From positions 1 to 64,000 of the forward strand of contig JAEEGQ010000151.1 of assembly GCA_016280395.1 (NCBI GenBank): DNA of 64,000 nucleotides, written 5' to 3'. Positions 1 through 8,690 of this stretch are shown here, piece by piece (the stretch's first letter is position 1; every line of letters begins with the position of its first letter). The stretch comes from Lachnospiraceae bacterium. GTDB lineage: Bacteria > Bacillota > Clostridia > Lachnospirales > Lachnospiraceae. Position numbers and translations under genes: made by a program. The notes under the pieces were generated by a model, which was given only the letters and a program-made list of their open reading frames with translations, had not been told where the DNA came from and did not search any database.

Positions 1-570
1 ATACCCCGCACAGATCAGGAAAGAGATTCGTGATGTCTGCAAATACAAAGGTCCTTGATTCGCGTCACGCCGGATCATCCTGAACGTATTTCCGTCAAAC
101 GTCGGATCTTTACCAAACCAGTTATGGAAGACCAGATACAGATTTGCTATGATCCAGAGCAGGCACGCGCATCCCATTTCAAACCCCGGACGCCCGGCCA
201 AAGTACTCTTAAAATACTTGATAAAAGCAGGAACCATGACGGCTGCAATCAACAGATTCATGATACAGCCGCCCGCTAAAAACATGAGCGGCCGTTCAAC
301 AAAATCCTTTTCATCTTCAAACTTCTTCGGGTACATAACGCACTGGCTCTTGAAGAACTCGCCGGTAAAAACCCCTTCGGTTCCAAGTGCTGTTTTCACG
401 TACTTTCCATATTTACAAAACCCTAAACAGCAAAAATACACCAGTCTGTGTCCTGTCAGCCATCCTACTATCAAATGTCCGGTTTCATGCAAAAGTATAG
501 GGAGCACAACCACTATTACCACATTTGCAAGCAGGAACAAGGCAAAAGGCACGGTTCCCATTGTTATCAT
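1..570 (-). CDS. M50-family (site-2-protease-like) membrane metalloprotease, partial
   Basis: This reading frame runs off the left edge, so the C-terminus is missing (190 codons present). It begins with a hydrophobic segment that leads into HETGH near residues 28-32, the HExxH zinc site of M50 intramembrane proteases, followed by GWLTGH. Further hydrophobic stretches lie around residues 95-115 and 135-155. The start at 570 lies 6 bp after the stop of the upstream gene, in the same operon. M50 enzymes cut membrane-embedded substrates. As the last visible gene of a pilus locus it might process pilin-like proteins or a membrane regulator, but that is inference. The glutamate and both histidines are intact, so it is probably active. 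Confidence 0.72.
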   Translation of the reverse strand, partial: MITMGTVPFALFLLANVVIVVVLPILLHETGHLIVGWLTGHRLVYFCCLGFCKYGKYVKTALGTEGVFTGEFFKSQCVMYPKKFEDEKDFVERPLMFLAGGCIMNLLIAAVMVPAFIKYFKSTLAGRPGFEMGCACLLWIIANLYLVFHNWFGKDPTFDGNTFRMIRRDANQGPLYLQTSRISFLICAGY

Positions 571-576
571 ATAGCT

Positions 577-957
577 CTAAATCCCCCAATACTGGATATA
601 CTTGATACTCCCGTCCGTGTTAAAGAAAATCTCCCTCGAATACTTATCGTGCTTCGGGATCGTATATGTCCCGAGCTTAAGAGGCGTATAACCGTATGCC
701 TTGATCTCGAGGGTATCTATATATACGTCGTACTCGAGCGAATCCCCCATGAGCGTCGCCAGAAGCTCTGCATATGTTACCTCGGCGGCAGCAGGCTCGT
801 CATCGGACTGGTAGACGATATCATTCCTCGACTGCCTTTCTTCAAGAGCCTCGTTCGCCTTCTTTAGCCTTGATACGTTGGTCAGGAGGAATACCACGGC
901 AAGGCAGAATATGATCGCACCTATAGCCATGAATATCGTATCTTCAAGCGCTTTCAT
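577..957 (-). CDS. small membrane-anchored protein of unknown function
   Basis: A 126-residue protein with one N-terminal transmembrane helix (about residues 8-27), then a short charged helix and a soluble domain rich in Tyr and acidic residues. A clear AGGAGG lies 7 bp before the start. It sits between an unknown cytosolic protein and the M50 protease in the pilus operon, and the layout resembles minor pseudopilins or pilus-accessory proteins. I do not recognise the family. The ending (KYIQYWGI) is beta-like. The coding call is firm from the ribosome site and tight spacing; the function is unknown. Confidence 0.6.
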   Translation of the reverse strand: MKALEDTIFMAIGAIIFCLAVVFLLTNVSRLKKANEALEERQSRNDIVYQSDDEPAAAEVTYAELLATLMGDSLEYDVYIDTLEIKAYGYTPLKLGTYTIPKHDKYSREIFFNTDGSIKYIQYWGI

Positions 958-987
958 CTTCCACCTCCTGTTCTCTGTCCATCTACA

Positions 988-1470
988 TCAAAACTCTCCA
1001 CGAATCTCTTTTATCTGCTTCTTAAGGTTTCTCAGCGATTCCACATGCCCTTCCGGTTCAAGCGCCTCAGCAGGTTCATCATCATCAATGAGCGGCATAC
1101 CATTATGAGACATCAGATAAAAATAGTCGATAGCATTGAATGCATGAAGCGCCATGTCAATGCCTTCTATCAGCTCATTGCAAGGTTCTTTTCCGAACTC
1201 GAAGAACTCGTATAACTTGTCAAGGAAGTTATCCAAAGTCTTATAATCCTCGTAGGGGAACTCCCCCTCATATACTCTGAGCTCTACCGCTGAATGCGGC
1301 TTCATGGGCGATGCGGTTACTATTAAGTTTCCCATGTCTCCGACCTTCAGGCCTGGGATAACCTTGGCAATCAGCTGTAGCTCCGTAGAACACTTAACGA
1401 TGTCTCTCAACGGAAATGCCACCCCGCTAAATGGGAATCTGACATAATCCGCATTTTTTTGCTTACCCAT
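988..1470 (-). CDS. hypothetical cytosolic protein
   Basis: A 160-residue soluble protein without a signal or membrane segment. The N-terminal half is beta-rich (FPFSGVAFPLRD). The middle is helical and aromatic (LDNFLDKLYEFFEFGKEP). The C-terminus is acidic, then a basic helix. ATAGGAGGG precedes the ATG, and the gene starts 8 bp after the large zinc-knuckle protein ends, so it belongs to the same transcript. No family was recognised. A role in the pilus locus is only suggested by position. Confidence 0.58.
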   Translation of the reverse strand: MGKQKNADYVRFPFSGVAFPLRDIVKCSTELQLIAKVIPGLKVGDMGNLIVTASPMKPHSAVELRVYEGEFPYEDYKTLDNFLDKLYEFFEFGKEPCNELIEGIDMALHAFNAIDYFYLMSHNGMPLIDDDEPAEALEPEGHVESLRNLKKQIKEIRGEF

Positions 1471-1478
1471 TTTCCCTC

Positions 1479-3566
1479 CTATTTTCCTATTGTTATCCCC
1501 GAAACAAAGGTATTCCTTGGTATCGCTGTCTTAACAAAGAAATCGCTTACTATGTGCGCTATAGTTTTATTCCGCGGGGCTACCCTGATGGTGAATGAAT
1601 CACCCTTCTCCAGCTCGATATATCCGTATGCCTGGAGGGACGCAAGGATCTGCGAGGTATATATCATATCGGTGTAATATTCCCCGCCTGTCTTTCCCTC
1701 TATGCCTTCCGCTCCCGCGCAGTACGGGCATCCGGGATCCGTTCCGTCCTCATTCAGCTCATAGAAATGCCCATTAGGGCAAACGACTATGTTCGTGGGA
1801 AGCTCTGCCCTTGGCAGGACTGTTACCACTACATCAGCTGTTACGTCTTTGTATCTTACGGTCACCGTCTGGGGCGCATCCGTAAAGTATTCATTATATC
1901 CATCAACCTCATATCCACCCGCAAGGAGTACCTTCTCACCCGACTGATACTCGGCCCAAACAGTAAGGTTTATATCCTCTCCGTAGGAATAGACCTCGGG
2001 GACAGCCGTTACTTCAAGACCGACCAGAGTAGACGCGCAGTTCGGGCAGGAATCATCCACCCTCGAATCGAACGCCGTCCCGCAGATGGGGCAGACTTTA
2101 AGGAAAGGATCTATAACAGTTACGGCAAGAGCCTTAACGAGATTATCATGGAAGATGTGGATCATCTGCTCGCCCTGCTGCCACGGATCATAATCAGAAT
2201 ACCAGGCGTAATCAGCCAGCTCCGTCTCGCCGTTCCTGTAAACAGCGAACACGTGCAGGTCGAGCGGTTCTCCCTCGTTATATTCCGTCTTTACGGGTAC
2301 TATCCGCAGATCCATTACCCTGTCATTGCAGTAAGGGCATCCGGGATCCGTTCCGTCAAGCGCGCAAGCGTACTCATTTAAGCACACCGGACACGTGAGC
2401 ATCTTTGTGAGCCGCACCTCGACGGCAAGCGTCTGCTCGTTATCGGGAATGCTTACTGACTTATTTACTCCCCTGTCGGCATAGGTCACACTCTCATCGC
2501 CCTTTACTGTTGCCGTAATGGTCTGCAAGCCCGCAAGCGCATAATCAAAGTCAGATTCATATGCCACTTCCGATTCCGTCCCGTCCGCGTATTGAGCGAT
2601 GATCTTCAGCTCGTCTATCGCGTGAGGGTCATCTGCGGTCGCGTACACGGCAGCAGGCATCGACCTGAGGGATAGTATCTTATGGTGACAGTACGGGCAT
2701 CCGGGATCCGTTCCGTCTTCCGCTCCGTCATAAGTGATACCGCACAAGGGGCAGGTATGGCTCTCTTTTAATACTGTGACATTTACGGGGAACGTCCTTG
2801 ATGTCTTCGTGTTATTGTAAGCCGTATCGTAATATGCGTTATATACAAGAGCTACGGTCTTTGTTCCCGCGCTCGCGTCATCATATGCCATGACTTTGGC
2901 TCTTACGGTTGCCGTCGTTCCGTTAAGGAATGTCAGCCGCAAGGTATTATCAAGCTGTCCGCCCTCGGAAATGGGTGCTCCGTGTCCCGATTCAACAGTC
3001 TGGTTCTTGTTCCAGTCGGCAGAAACAACCACGTGATCGCAGATCGGCGCAGCATCGTTCTTATCTATACCGCAGCTCCACTCCCGTCCATTGAAGGTGC
3101 ATCCGCAAGCCTGATGGTTATGCCCGATATAGCAGTCCTGCGTGTGAATGTGTGCCGCCACACCCCTGATGCTCCTGTCCGCACCCACAAGGTCGCATTC
3201 AACCTCTTCGGGACGTACCGCCCTGTCAAGATCCGATACCGAAGGGCCTAAAAGGTATTCAAGTATCTTTTCGCTTGGCAGCAGGGCTACATCGCTTAGA
3301 TCTTCCGTGTATCTTCCGATCTCCAGCTCTATATCATAAGACGTTCCCGTGTTATAGAGCGCCTGAGTGAGCTCTTCGTAGTCTCTTAAGGTAAAGCGCT
3401 TGGTATTTCCTACTCTGTCGGTACACTCGTCAAGCGCCGCCTGGATGACGTTCTCATAAGTCGAGCGCTCGGATAAGGCAAACTGGCGCAGGGGCATGAT
3501 GATAAGGCATGCCACTATCAGCACGCCAAGGATCAGCCTTCCTATATCCGCCTTATTCCGCCTCAT
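1479..3566 (-). CDS. large secreted pilin-like protein with four zinc-knuckle repeats and Ig-like spacers
   Basis: A 695-residue protein that opens with MRRNKADIGRLI and one membrane helix. The same start is shared with the two pilin-like proteins downstream in the window, so it probably uses the same export route. After an N-terminal domain and a Cys/His-rich patch (about residues 140-175), it carries four CPxC or CPNGH...CPYC knuckles near residues 273, 394, 492 and 600. Three of them contain the motif DGTDPGCPYC. The knuckles are separated by 80-100-residue beta-rich segments that look like bacterial Ig-like domains (for example YADGTESEVAYES). Zinc ribbons on a surface protein are unusual. 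A tip adhesin or minor pilus subunit is plausible but unproven. Confidence 0.65.
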   Translation of the reverse strand: MRRNKADIGRLILGVLIVACLIIMPLRQFALSERSTYENVIQAALDECTDRVGNTKRFTLRDYEELTQALYNTGTSYDIELEIGRYTEDLSDVALLPSEKILEYLLGPSVSDLDRAVRPEEVECDLVGADRSIRGVAAHIHTQDCYIGHNHQACGCTFNGREWSCGIDKNDAAPICDHVVVSADWNKNQTVESGHGAPISEGGQLDNTLRLTFLNGTTATVRAKVMAYDDASAGTKTVALVYNAYYDTAYNNTKTSRTFPVNVTVLKESHTCPLCGITYDGAEDGTDPGCPYCHHKILSLRSMPAAVYATADDPHAIDELKIIAQYADGTESEVAYESDFDYALAGLQTITATVKGDESVTYADRGVNKSVSIPDNEQTLAVEVRLTKMLTCPVCLNEYACALDGTDPGCPYCNDRVMDLRIVPVKTEYNEGEPLDLHVFAVYRNGETELADYAWYSDYDPWQQGEQMIHIFHDNLVKALAVTVIDPFLKVCPICGTAFDSRVDDSCPNCASTLVGLEVTAVPEVYSYGEDINLTVWAEYQSGEKVLLAGGYEVDGYNEYFTDAPQTVTVRYKDVTADVVVTVLPRAELPTNIVVCPNGHFYELNEDGTDPGCPYCAGAEGIEGKTGGEYYTDMIYTSQILASLQAYGYIELEKGDSFTIRVAPRNKTIAHIVSDFFVKTAIPRNTFVSGITIGK

Positions 3567-3651
3567 AACTCTTCTCCCAAAAAATCAGCAATCGCCCCGA
3601 CGCGGGTTTTTACATCCGTGCCGAGGCTATCATTAAAACACCCGTTATTGA

Positions 3652-4080
3652 TTACTGTTGTGTGAAGATGATCTCTGTCACGACATTGTTCGAGTTCTTC
3701 TTTACCTTGCCCTCGAACACGCCCTTGGGATTGATATACTTATTATCCGTTGCCGAAGGGGCTATATACTTACTCGCACTCGAATAAGAGGTTCCTGTCG
3801 AATCGGCTTTGGTCTTTACGGTAACAGTAACGCCTGCAGCCGCTGTATACTTATCAAGGCAGTCAAGTACATCATCACCGCTCACGGTATTTCCGTCATA
3901 ATTGGCAACTGCCGCATCCGAGTATCCCGCAAAGAGCTGTGCCGCCTGCTCAACTGTATCGTTTCCGCTTCTCTTTAATACGCCTGTGGCCCTTAAAACC
4001 CAGAAGATGATAAGCATCGCAACCACTACGCCACCGATAATAAGAAGAATCTGTCCGATGTCTGCTTTGTTTCTTTTCAT
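3652..4080 (-). CDS. pilin-like (Tad pseudopilin) protein
   Basis: A 142-residue protein starting MKRNKADIGQILLIIGG: a short basic leader, a glycine, then a long hydrophobic helix, as in type IV pilin-like proteins. The globular part contains NTVSGDDVLDCLDKY, which aligns with ETVSGADVVNFYKKH in the neighbouring 4171-4617 gene, so the two are paralogues. No Glu at +5 and no classic Flp cleavage site is visible, so processing is uncertain. GGAGG precedes the ATG. Lying just downstream of the TadBC and CpaF genes, it is probably a structural or minor subunit of the pilus. Confidence 0.68.
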   Translation of the reverse strand: MKRNKADIGQILLIIGGVVVAMLIIFWVLRATGVLKRSGNDTVEQAAQLFAGYSDAAVANYDGNTVSGDDVLDCLDKYTAAAGVTVTVKTKADSTGTSYSSASKYIAPSATDNKYINPKGVFEGKVKKNSNNVVTEIIFTQQ

Positions 4081-4120
4081 TTTTGCTTCCTCCGCTAAAT
4101 AATGTTTTCTTTTTATTTAA

Positions 4121-4144
4121 AGCCGATAGTCTCCCGTATCGGCT
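4121..4144 (-). other. intercistronic stem-loop between the two pilin-like genes
   Basis: AGCCGAT and ATCGGCT form a 7-bp perfect stem with a 10-nt loop between the two pilin-like genes. No U-tract follows, so it is more likely an mRNA stability or processing element than a terminator. Such elements often set unequal levels of major and minor subunits. Confidence 0.35.
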
Positions 4145-4170
4145 ATAAACCGACCGCCCAATAAGGGCTT

Positions 4171-4617
4171 TTACTTGATCACGAACGTGACCGAAACGAT
4201 GATCCCGTTCTTGTTCTTTGATACACTGCATGTGTATCTGCTCGTTGCTTTAACATAATGGTTCGCGTCCGACGCGTCCCTGAGCTTTGCCGTGTGTTCG
4301 CTCGTATTATAAGTATTTGTTGCCGAACCATTATTTATTATAATGCTGAATGGTGCCGTATCGCTCCCGGAATAACCGTCCATGTGCTTCTTATAGAAGT
4401 TGACCACATCGGCTCCGCTCACCGTCTCCCCGTCAAGGGACGTGATCTCCGACATCGCCACTTCATCGGCATATGTAGCCATATTCTCGGTAACGGCGCT
4501 CGCCCCGTTCTTCATGAGCCTGTACTGCCTTATCATGAAGAACGCTATCAGCATCGCGATCACTGTGGCCGCCACGATCAGGATTATGGCACCAAGATCA
4601 ATCTTGTTACGTTTCAA
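4171..4617 (-). CDS. pilin-like (Tad pseudopilin) protein, TTG start
   Basis: A 148-residue protein starting MKRNKIDLGAIILIV with a single N-terminal membrane helix. It shares the RNK-D-G leader and the central GETVSGADVV motif with the 3652-4080 gene. The start codon is TTG at 4617, supported by GGAGG seven bases upstream and by the conserved leader; no better ATG exists. It follows the TadBC gene after 3 bp, so translation is probably coupled. The C-terminal half is beta-rich (SVSKNKNGIIVSVTF). It is probably a pilus subunit or minor pseudopilin assembled by the CpaF/TadBC machine. Confidence 0.66.
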   Translation of the reverse strand: MKRNKIDLGAIILIVAATVIAMLIAFFMIRQYRLMKNGASAVTENMATYADEVAMSEITSLDGETVSGADVVNFYKKHMDGYSGSDTAPFSIIINNGSATNTYNTSEHTAKLRDASDANHYVKATSRYTCSVSKNKNGIIVSVTFVIK

Positions 4618-4620
4618 AAC

Positions 4621-6720
4621 TTAACCTCCCCTTGCATTGTTCATAGTAGTGGAGAAGGACTGGAACATCTCCAGCGCCGACATGATGAACGGGACTAACA
4701 GATACCCGAACAGGATAAAGACTCCGGGGATGAGCGCCATCGTCATCGCGAAGCTCGCTTCCTTCTTGTCCTTCCTTATCCTCTCGTTCTTTCTCGTCTC
4801 GCCGTGGTGCTTGATATCCATCGCGGTTGACTCAAAGGCTATCTGCACGCCCACTTCATCAATTCTCGAAAGGTTTCTCACGATCTTCCTGAAGCTCTCG
4901 TTCTTCTCGGTCTGGTACATCTTTTTGAGAGCCGCTTTCCTGTTTATATTGAAATAATTAAGGCAGGTCCTAATCGGCTCTTTGAAGACAACGGCGAAGT
5001 TCTCCATGGTCTCGAGTATCATCCTCGCATCGACACCCGGCGCATTACGCAGCATGTTCGCAAGGCTCGCGAACGTGTCTACCTCGTCCTCCATCCTGTC
5101 GTTTATTATCCTCTCTCTCATCTTCAGGATGATCGCGGGATAAGCATATCCGATAAGCGCGAACACTATCATGATGAAGATATCAAGGAAGTCGAACACC
5201 TCGAGGTCATATCTGCTCAGGCGGTTGACAACGAGCTCCGCGGCATCCTCAGCCACGTCCTGCGTCCTAATTCCGCTCTCCTCATAAAGCTGTGCGGCAA
5301 GAACTTCCGCGTCCGGCCTCTCACCGGACTTTACAAGTTTCTGTACATAGGCGGGAACGTGTTCAATGATAGCTTCTGACTGCTTGCTGTCGGCATTCTG
5401 TGAAGCCTCCTGCAAGGAAAGCGTATCAGTAAGGAGATATTCCCTGTTCTCCTTATGCCCCGCAATCATTACAAAGAACGAGATCACCGCCATGAGCACC
5501 GCAAGCCCGACCTGCTTCACATAGAAACTGCGGTATGCGTTCCTATCGCCGCTCCTTCGCATTATCTCCTTTACCCTGTCAGTCCTTTTCAGATCCGGAT
5601 CATGGAACGTATCAACGAACCTTTTCACGAAAGGATTCCGGCAAATCTTCGACATCAGCCTGTTCTCGGGGATATATTCCTCCCCTGCCTGGAGCGTGAT
5701 GACCACCCTGAACACGATGAACGTCAGCAGGAGCACCATTATCTTCATTATCATACCGATGCGCCCGACATAGAACTTCGTCATGGAAGCCATAACGCCT
5801 ATGCCCCAGTTCTGGATATAGGGCTGCGAGATACAGGGGATGATAGCGATCCAGCCGAAGGTCGAGAAATTGAACATCTTGTTCTTTGCAGCTTCACTGC
5901 TGTCCTGGAGCTTTTCCCTTATGGTATCTATCGCCTGAAGGAAGATCGAGCCGTTCTCGTCCGTGACGTTCCCGTTCTCCGCCGCGATCGATGCCATCAG
6001 AAGGAAGTTCTTCAGGTGCTTCTCCCTGTTCTTTGACATGTATATATTCAGTTTTTTGCTTATCTTCTGCGACTTAAGTATATCCATGAACTCTTCGGCA
6101 TGACGCATCATCACACGGTCATCCGTAAGCGTTCCGCTTGCCATATCAAGAGCCTTTACCACATTCGGATTTGCCCCGTAAAAGTGGGCTACCGAATCAA
6201 GGAGTCTGTCAAACCCGTCATAGAACTTTATCCTCTCGAGGTGTACAACGATACCGGTTATCATTACCGATGCTCCGTACCCGACGAGCACCGCCGCAAG
6301 GAGCGTGAACAGTCCGGGCCTCAGCGCCCACACGAAGACGAGCGATATGACCATGCTTCCGACAGAGCTAAGAACGATCGTTGCCAAAGGCTTTGAGAAG
6401 CGCCTTGATGATTCAACCTCGTCCGACGGATAAAGCGGCATCAGCTTTTCTTCAAGGTTCTTTATCCACGGCTCGATAAAAGGTATCCTATTTAGCGCCC
6501 TGTAGAAATCATACAGTCCGGCGGCGTTTGCCGCCTTCTTCTCTTTGAAGATGTTTTCATCTATGATCTCCTGCGCGCTCTTGGCCTTACGTTTTCTCAG
6601 ATACACCGCAAAGCCGATGAACCATGCGAGCGCCAGCACTGTGGCAATTGTCAGGAAGATAAACGAGGTGTCGTCCCCTTCCATCGCGGGGGCGGCATTC
6701 ATTTCCAAAAAGCCTAACAT
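4621..6720 (-). CDS. TadB-TadC type pilus assembly platform protein (fused, two T2SF-like halves)
   Basis: A 699-residue inner-membrane protein. It has two similar halves, each with a helical cytoplasmic domain bracketed by membrane helices: the first between about residues 110 and 360, the second from about 405 to the end. Typical T2SF traits include a helical block with FDRLLDSVAHFYG and a later one with DTFASLANMLRN. Canonical Tad loci encode TadB and TadC as separate proteins of about 300 residues each, so this looks like a fusion. It sits 9 bp after the CpaF gene, whose ATPase would drive it. AAGGAGAGGG precedes the ATG. Confidence 0.75.
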   Translation of the reverse strand: MLGFLEMNAAPAMEGDDTSFIFLTIATVLALAWFIGFAVYLRKRKAKSAQEIIDENIFKEKKAANAAGLYDFYRALNRIPFIEPWIKNLEEKLMPLYPSDEVESSRRFSKPLATIVLSSVGSMVISLVFVWALRPGLFTLLAAVLVGYGASVMITGIVVHLERIKFYDGFDRLLDSVAHFYGANPNVVKALDMASGTLTDDRVMMRHAEEFMDILKSQKISKKLNIYMSKNREKHLKNFLLMASIAAENGNVTDENGSIFLQAIDTIREKLQDSSEAAKNKMFNFSTFGWIAIIPCISQPYIQNWGIGVMASMTKFYVGRIGMIMKIMVLLLTFIVFRVVITLQAGEEYIPENRLMSKICRNPFVKRFVDTFHDPDLKRTDRVKEIMRRSGDRNAYRSFYVKQVGLAVLMAVISFFVMIAGHKENREYLLTDTLSLQEASQNADSKQSEAIIEHVPAYVQKLVKSGERPDAEVLAAQLYEESGIRTQDVAEDAAELVVNRLSRYDLEVFDFLDIFIMIVFALIGYAYPAIILKMRERIINDRMEDEVDTFASLANMLRNAPGVDARMILETMENFAVVFKEPIRTCLNYFNINRKAALKKMYQTEKNESFRKIVRNLSRIDEVGVQIAFESTAMDIKHHGETRKNERIRKDKKEASFAMTMALIPGVFILFGYLLVPFIMSALEMFQSFSTTMNNARGG

Positions 6721-6729
6721 ACCCTCTCC

Positions 6730-8616
6730 TTATCCGACTTCCGCCGCATAGTAATCTGCATTCATGGTTGCAGCTGCTTCAGCTGCCTGAGCCTTCATGG
6801 CATTATCGAGCATTGTAACGATAGCATCGCACATATCCTTGCCGGCCTTTATCGCAAGGCGTTCTCTAGACGCAGCGCTTAAGTTGCCGACAACCTTGTA
6901 TGACATCGTTTCCTTATCAAAAGCGATGATGTGGTTGATCTCATAATACTTCCTGTTCGTCGTGCGCCTGTAGAACTCGATCTGTGCCTCAGCAGGATCC
7001 GTAGGATAATCGCCGTATACGTAGGGAACAACCTCGTTGATGTACTCAACGTAGTAATTACCTTCCGCGTCATGCACCTGATGAATGTCGAAGTTGAACG
7101 ACCTTATTATCTGCTTGATGGCAACCTCTGCGGGCACGCCCTCTGCTATCTCCGCCTGCTGGAGATAATCTATCGCATCCTCTGTGGAGTTCGGGTGCAT
7201 CGTTGAGAATCCGGAGTTGGATCCTGTCTGCGTTGACTGTACGAACGCGGATCCAAGTCTCGGCTCATTTATCTCGCCGACGATGAGCACATCCGTGTTC
7301 ATTCGCTTGGTATCGGTGATACAATCGTAAAGAGTCTTCGAATCGGTCTCTACAAGGGAGACGACGTTCTTTTCCGGATACAGGTCATTGTATATAAGCT
7401 CCGCATCCGTCTCGATCGTCCTTATCTCAAATCTCGGATCAAGGAATCCGGCTATCGTTTTTAATAATGAAGTCTTACCGCCGCCGACGTTACCGGTGAT
7501 GAGGACATTGAACTGTCCGCGTACTACCGCTTCTATCAGGCGGATGGGATACTCGTTATTCTTATGCGTGATGAGATAATGAATGTCGCGGGCCTCTGCC
7601 GATGCAGGGTGTCTTACCCAGAACGACCATGCTGCTTCATCGGGGCACACACTGATGACACGCGATTCGCCCACATCCTTTAACTTTGCCTGTACTCTCG
7701 GGTTAACCCTCGAGAGCGCCGCTTTCGATGTATTGGTGCAGATGTTCTGAACTACCCTGATAAGGTTCTCTTCGGTGCGGAAGCTCAAAAAACTCATTCG
7801 CATCAGCTTACCGCCGAGCTTGACGTAGAGGACATCGTAGTTGTTGGGTGCCTTCTTTATCGTCTCGCCCCTTTCCCTTGCCTGCTTTTCCTTAAAGAAA
7901 TTGTAATGATCATGGAGCTTGCCGCCCGTACCGCCTTCGACATCGTTCACGGCGTCATCGTAGATGAAGATATCAGCCACGTCATGTCCGTACATTGTCT
8001 CATAGATCCTTTGAATGACAACCTCGAACTTATCATCAAGGGCACCTACCCTTGAGTTCTCCTCGTAGGCCCTGTCGATATCGTCAGCCGTTACCTCATA
8101 ATAGGGATATCCGTTCTCATCATACTTCGGATCAGTGAAATGGAACTCCTCATCCATGTGCGCGAGTGTATGCGTCTCGAACTCGCGCTGGAAGATGGCG
8201 TAGAGATATTCGAACTTATCTCTTGCCGTCATTGAATCGGGATCGTTAAAGGGAATGATGTAATTGATGGTCTCGCTCGATACACCCTCATTCAGTTCAA
8301 GGATCTCACGTATCTTACCCTTTATGCTGTTCCTATCGGCGGGGTCTCCCATCGTGCAGTCCCTTATCCAGGTCTTTAAATCTTCCGCCTCTTTCTCGCG
8401 CTTACGTATCTCGGAGATCGGAAGCTCCATTTCTGCATAATCCGCGTTTATCTCGTCATTGATATGCTCAAAGACCGCATCCGCAAGGACATCGATCGAG
8501 AAGTGTTCCTTATCCGTCTCATCATCAGGGTTTATGACCGTCCGGTTCATCAGATGAAGGACGGCACCCAGACCCATAAGGATCAACGCAAAAAGTGTGA
8601 TTAAAGCCCAGTTCAT
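6730..8616 (-). CDS. cpaF: CpaF/TadA-family pilus assembly ATPase
   Basis: A 628-residue secretion ATPase, longer than the usual 400-500 residues because of an N-terminal membrane helix and a charged extension. Walker A is GNVGGGKTS near residue 380, Walker B is LIVGEINEPRLG near 445, and the His/sensor box reads SGFSTMHPNST. These identify the CpaF/TadA/VirB11 class. It powers subunit insertion through the adjacent TadBC platform. A member of the replicon-wide TTGCAA promoter family lies 42 bp upstream, so this gene starts a transcript with TadBC and the pilins. GAGGTAAG precedes the ATG. An N-terminal membrane anchor on a CpaF is uncommon. Confidence 0.85.
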   Translation of the reverse strand: MNWALITLFALILMGLGAVLHLMNRTVINPDDETDKEHFSIDVLADAVFEHINDEINADYAEMELPISEIRKREKEAEDLKTWIRDCTMGDPADRNSIKGKIREILELNEGVSSETINYIIPFNDPDSMTARDKFEYLYAIFQREFETHTLAHMDEEFHFTDPKYDENGYPYYEVTADDIDRAYEENSRVGALDDKFEVVIQRIYETMYGHDVADIFIYDDAVNDVEGGTGGKLHDHYNFFKEKQARERGETIKKAPNNYDVLYVKLGGKLMRMSFLSFRTEENLIRVVQNICTNTSKAALSRVNPRVQAKLKDVGESRVISVCPDEAAWSFWVRHPASAEARDIHYLITHKNNEYPIRLIEAVVRGQFNVLITGNVGGGKTSLLKTIAGFLDPRFEIRTIETDAELIYNDLYPEKNVVSLVETDSKTLYDCITDTKRMNTDVLIVGEINEPRLGSAFVQSTQTGSNSGFSTMHPNSTEDAIDYLQQAEIAEGVPAEVAIKQIIRSFNFDIHQVHDAEGNYYVEYINEVVPYVYGDYPTDPAEAQIEFYRRTTNRKYYEINHIIAFDKETMSYKVVGNLSAASRERLAIKAGKDMCDAIVTMLDNAMKAQAAEAAATMNADYYAAEVG

Positions 8617-8657
8617 TTATCTTACCTCTATATCTGTCTGATTTGCTTCTATATGTA

Positions 8658-8686
8658 ATTATGAGCAGCGACAGGATGATTTGCAA
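8658..8686 (-). promoter_or_regulatory. replicon-family promoter P1, upstream of cpaF
   Basis: On the minus strand: TTGCAA, a 17-bp spacer ending in GTCGCTGCT, then CATAAT. This is one of ten copies of a shared 29-bp promoter. It lies between the TadZ-like gene and cpaF and would give a leader of about 35 nt. Confidence 0.75.
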
Positions 8687-8690
8687 AAAA

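Noticed and set aside
149..867. Plus-strand open frames at the left edge
   Set aside because: The minus frame encodes an M50 protease with an intact HExxH and fits the operon, so the plus frames are shadows.
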